This document shows positions 61,601 through 64,000 of a DNA stretch of 64,000 nt, in pieces. Position numbers and translations under genes: made by a program. The stretch comes from Otis tarda. Its lineage: Eukaryota > Chordata > Aves > Otidiformes > Otididae. Location: positions 69,492,987 to 69,556,986 of the forward strand of contig CM048557.1 of the NCBI GenBank assembly GCA_026413225.1, given 5' to 3'. A model generated the notes under the pieces. That model ran no database searches and was not told the DNA's origin. It saw nothing but the letters and a program-made list of their open reading frames with translations. How positions within the stretch are numbered: position 1 is the stretch's first letter; each line of letters begins with the position of its first letter.

Positions 61601-64000
61601 TGAAACGCCATTCTATTATGAAGAGTGACTTGAAAGTAGAAAAATCCTGTTTAGCAGCCGCTTTTTCCTCTCTCTGTTTAGACTTCAGTCTTCTGAGTTT
61701 AATGACAGGAGCACATTTTCTATGCCTTTTTTGCTCCTGATGGAGACAAGCAGATCTGGGAACAGGGAAGCTGATGGCTTCTGGTTTCCCAGTGCTGCTC
61801 GTGCTGTGGTGGAACAGCAGCTCTGTTCTCCTCTAACACCCTCCCACATCCCCGTCCGCAACCTGGATGAAGGCATCACCTCGGGTGCCGGGAGGTGGGG
61901 ATGGTACCACTCTGGGGCTGGCTGCGTGGCTGTACCCAGTTTGGGTAAAACTGGGCTCTGAAAGGCTGTGCAGAGAAGACCAGCAGCCATGTAAGGTGCT
62001 TCGCTTGGAAAATTGGGCTAGAAAGGCTTGTTTAGGGTAAGGTTGGGTTTTTACATCTTTGGATACTGTTGCACCCGTTGCAGTTGCGTGGAAGTGCTGG
62101 GTGATGGAGGTCCAGTACCAGGTGATGGTTTGGGCTGGTTCCTGGTGGTGATTTCACATCCCCCGGCACTCCTGGAAAAGTCCTTCGGCACTGCTGACTT
62201 TGATTTAGTGAAATGTCTTGGCTAGCAGATGTTTTGCATAAACATCTTAGGCTGAGCAAATGGAAAGTGATTTCTAATCCATTTTATTGCTGCCTTAACT
62301 TTGCCTCTTGTGTTGAAAATTGATCTGTTATCGAATTTCAGTCCCTCATGTATGTGTTGGAGATGTTGATTGCTCTTCCCCGATTTTTCATTTGATACTG
62401 CAAATTTGCTGAGCTTATCACTTGCACTCTTGAGAACGTTTCTGTTACTTTGAGCTCTGTGGCTTTTCTCGATACCCTTGCCAGTTCATCAATATCTTCC
62501 TGGGCTAGAACCCTCAGGGTGCGACTGTCGCCTTAGCCTTTATTCCAAGGGCAATCATAGAAGCTCCAGGTAGAGAAAATGTAAAACTCCTGATGTATCT
62601 GATTATTTTATGCTTTACACAACCGAAAAATCCTCTCAAATTTTTTGGTTCATGGGTAGTTCAGAGTAGGGTGGGACTAGCATAGAGCTGTTAGCTGTGG
62701 TACCACCTCCCCGTCCCCAGTTCTTTATAGAAACTTCAGCTTCTGAGAAGTTCACAGAATGGTGACTTCTTAGGAGGAACCTATTTGGAAATACTTCACC
62801 CATGGACCCAGTTCTCTCCTTTACAGCTCTCCCAGTGCCTGGCCTCCAGGTTAGCAGCTTTCTTACTGTAGTGTTCGTCTTGTAACTCCTGTGTGTTCGA
62901 TTATACCAGCCTTTCTTTTTGAAAACTCTAAAGATTTTTAGATCATTGACTGTACCTATATGGCAACAATAGCAACTTATTCTGTCACTAGGAAAAAAAA
63001 AATTCTATGATTGACTCACAGGAGAAAGATGACTCTAGATGTGAATTTCAGAGTTCTCTCATGGTCTCATCACCAAGGTTAGTTCTGTGCTAGTGGCAGT
63101 ACCTGCAAGTTACAAAATGTCTTGTCTTTATTTGCCTTTAGACCATTTAAGAACTGTAGTGAATAAATTTCCACTCATTTAGGTTGTGAGGATGTGTCGA
63201 TGACTCTGGTGGTTTGACGTGTTATACCAACGTCGGAAGACCACCATAAAAATTAATAAGTAGGAATTCAAATAGTGCTATGTAGGCTTCATTCTATCCT
63301 TTGATTATATTCAATATTACAAAGGTGAAAAGTTGTATTTAATTTTGAAGCAAAATTATGCTGCTGAATAAAAAAAAAGCTGAAAAAATAATAAAAAATA
63401 TGCCATTCATAGACATTTGGATCATTTCATGAAACTCACTGGATAATTTAGTTGATGGACAGTAAATAATTTCTCATCAGGAAGGCAAAACCATGCAAGG
63501 CCATTATAGGTCGTGCAGCTATTGACAATTTTAAAATTATACTGACCTTGGTAGAAACAAGGCTGTATGAAATTCATTGAACTCAATCCTTCCCAGTTAA
63601 TGCTACAGAATGTATTCTCCCACCACGCAGAATGAAGAAAACTCCATCCTTCAGTGAGATCTTTTTAGTAAAATGTATATTGATTATTCAGTATAAAAGT
63701 GCTAAGTTTTTGAAGCGGTGAAATGTCTTAAAGTCATAAGGAAAAACATTAGAGTCAATTCAGGATAAATTGCTGCAATTAATCATTTAGCATGTTACTC
63801 AGATGTTTTGAGAAAATACATGTAAATGTTTCCCCAGACACTACCTTTTCATAAAGGAACTGAGACTGATTCAACTGAGCAAGATGCTGTAGGAAGGATC
63901 TAAAGCAGGGTTGTTTTAGCAGTTAAGGTAATGATTGCAATATTCCCTTCTTCAGGATCCATTCATTAATTTCCTGTTAAATTGTTCAGTGATCACTTAA
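58616..64000. other. Intronic, no gene and no recognised transposon
   Basis: AT-rich 5.4 kb. The block 58900-59040 is over two-thirds A/T with repeated taattaca words. A pyrimidine run lies at 59427-59450 and an A-rich stretch at 63369-63400. CpGs are sparse except near 61060-61140. No coding segment recognised. Confidence 0.5.

Larger units (their letters stand above)
46830..64000 (+). other. MDGA2: MDGA2 intron downstream of the Ig1 exon (partial)
   Basis: This runs from the GTGAGC donor to the window end. The exon expected next, completing Ig1 (RWTKTAG... to the YYC cysteine), is not recognisable in any frame here, so the intron is at least 17.1 kb. It holds four CR1 fragments, one solo LTR and AT-rich non-repetitive DNA. 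Confidence 0.72.

Noticed and set aside
1-64000. CRISPR arrays, operons, phage or bacterial elements
   Set aside because: No regularly spaced direct repeats or bacterial coding density. The CR1, LTR and intron/exon structure is that of a bird genome.

Overview
This window is vertebrate, almost certainly avian, nuclear DNA. The evidence is the repeat content: 18 fragments of CR1 LINEs, most with the standard bird CR1 3' end (a 3' UTR closing on ATTCTATG-type octamers) and a tail reading frame ending in a PSLE..LSNLI-type motif, plus one solo LTR of a bird ERVL-like family. I cannot name the order or species from sequence alone.

Only one coding segment can be supported: a 140-bp exon at 46690-46829 on the + strand, with a consensus acceptor and donor. 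It encodes the start of the first immunoglobulin domain of an MDGA protein (MAM-domain, GPI-anchored neuronal surface protein). The residues match MDGA2 as I remember it better than MDGA1. Everything else reads as intron: 46.7 kb upstream and 17.2 kb downstream, with both neighbouring exons outside the window or unrecognised. No rRNA, CRISPR array, operon or bacterial-type feature is present, and I found no convincing tRNA or second gene. Other open frames are the length expected by chance, or belong to CR1.

Layout. 1-16.9 kb: intron with eight CR1 fragments of both orientations, one 51/52-bp tandem duplication, A/T-rich simple repeats and a small CpG cluster. 16.9-34.2 kb: 17.3 kb without recognisable CR1, with homopolymer tracts and two GC/CpG-rich patches. 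34.2-42.9 kb: six CR1 fragments, including the longest (41069-41722), which keeps an open frame for about 187 codons of the LINE protein C-terminus. 42.9-51.8 kb: repeat-poor flank around the MDGA2 exon, with a 20-bp perfect palindrome about 190 bp upstream of it. 51.8-64 kb: intron with four CR1 fragments, a complete solo LTR (53370-54010) bounded by a 5-bp GGAGG target duplication, and an AT-rich end.

There is no gene network to describe. The window is one neuronal cell-adhesion exon in long introns, with a layered record of retrotransposition. Several AT-rich, repeat-free blocks look like candidate conserved non-coding elements, one with an RFX X-box-like site, but this is impression only and needs alignment to other vertebrates. 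I did not see a previously undescribed biological system.
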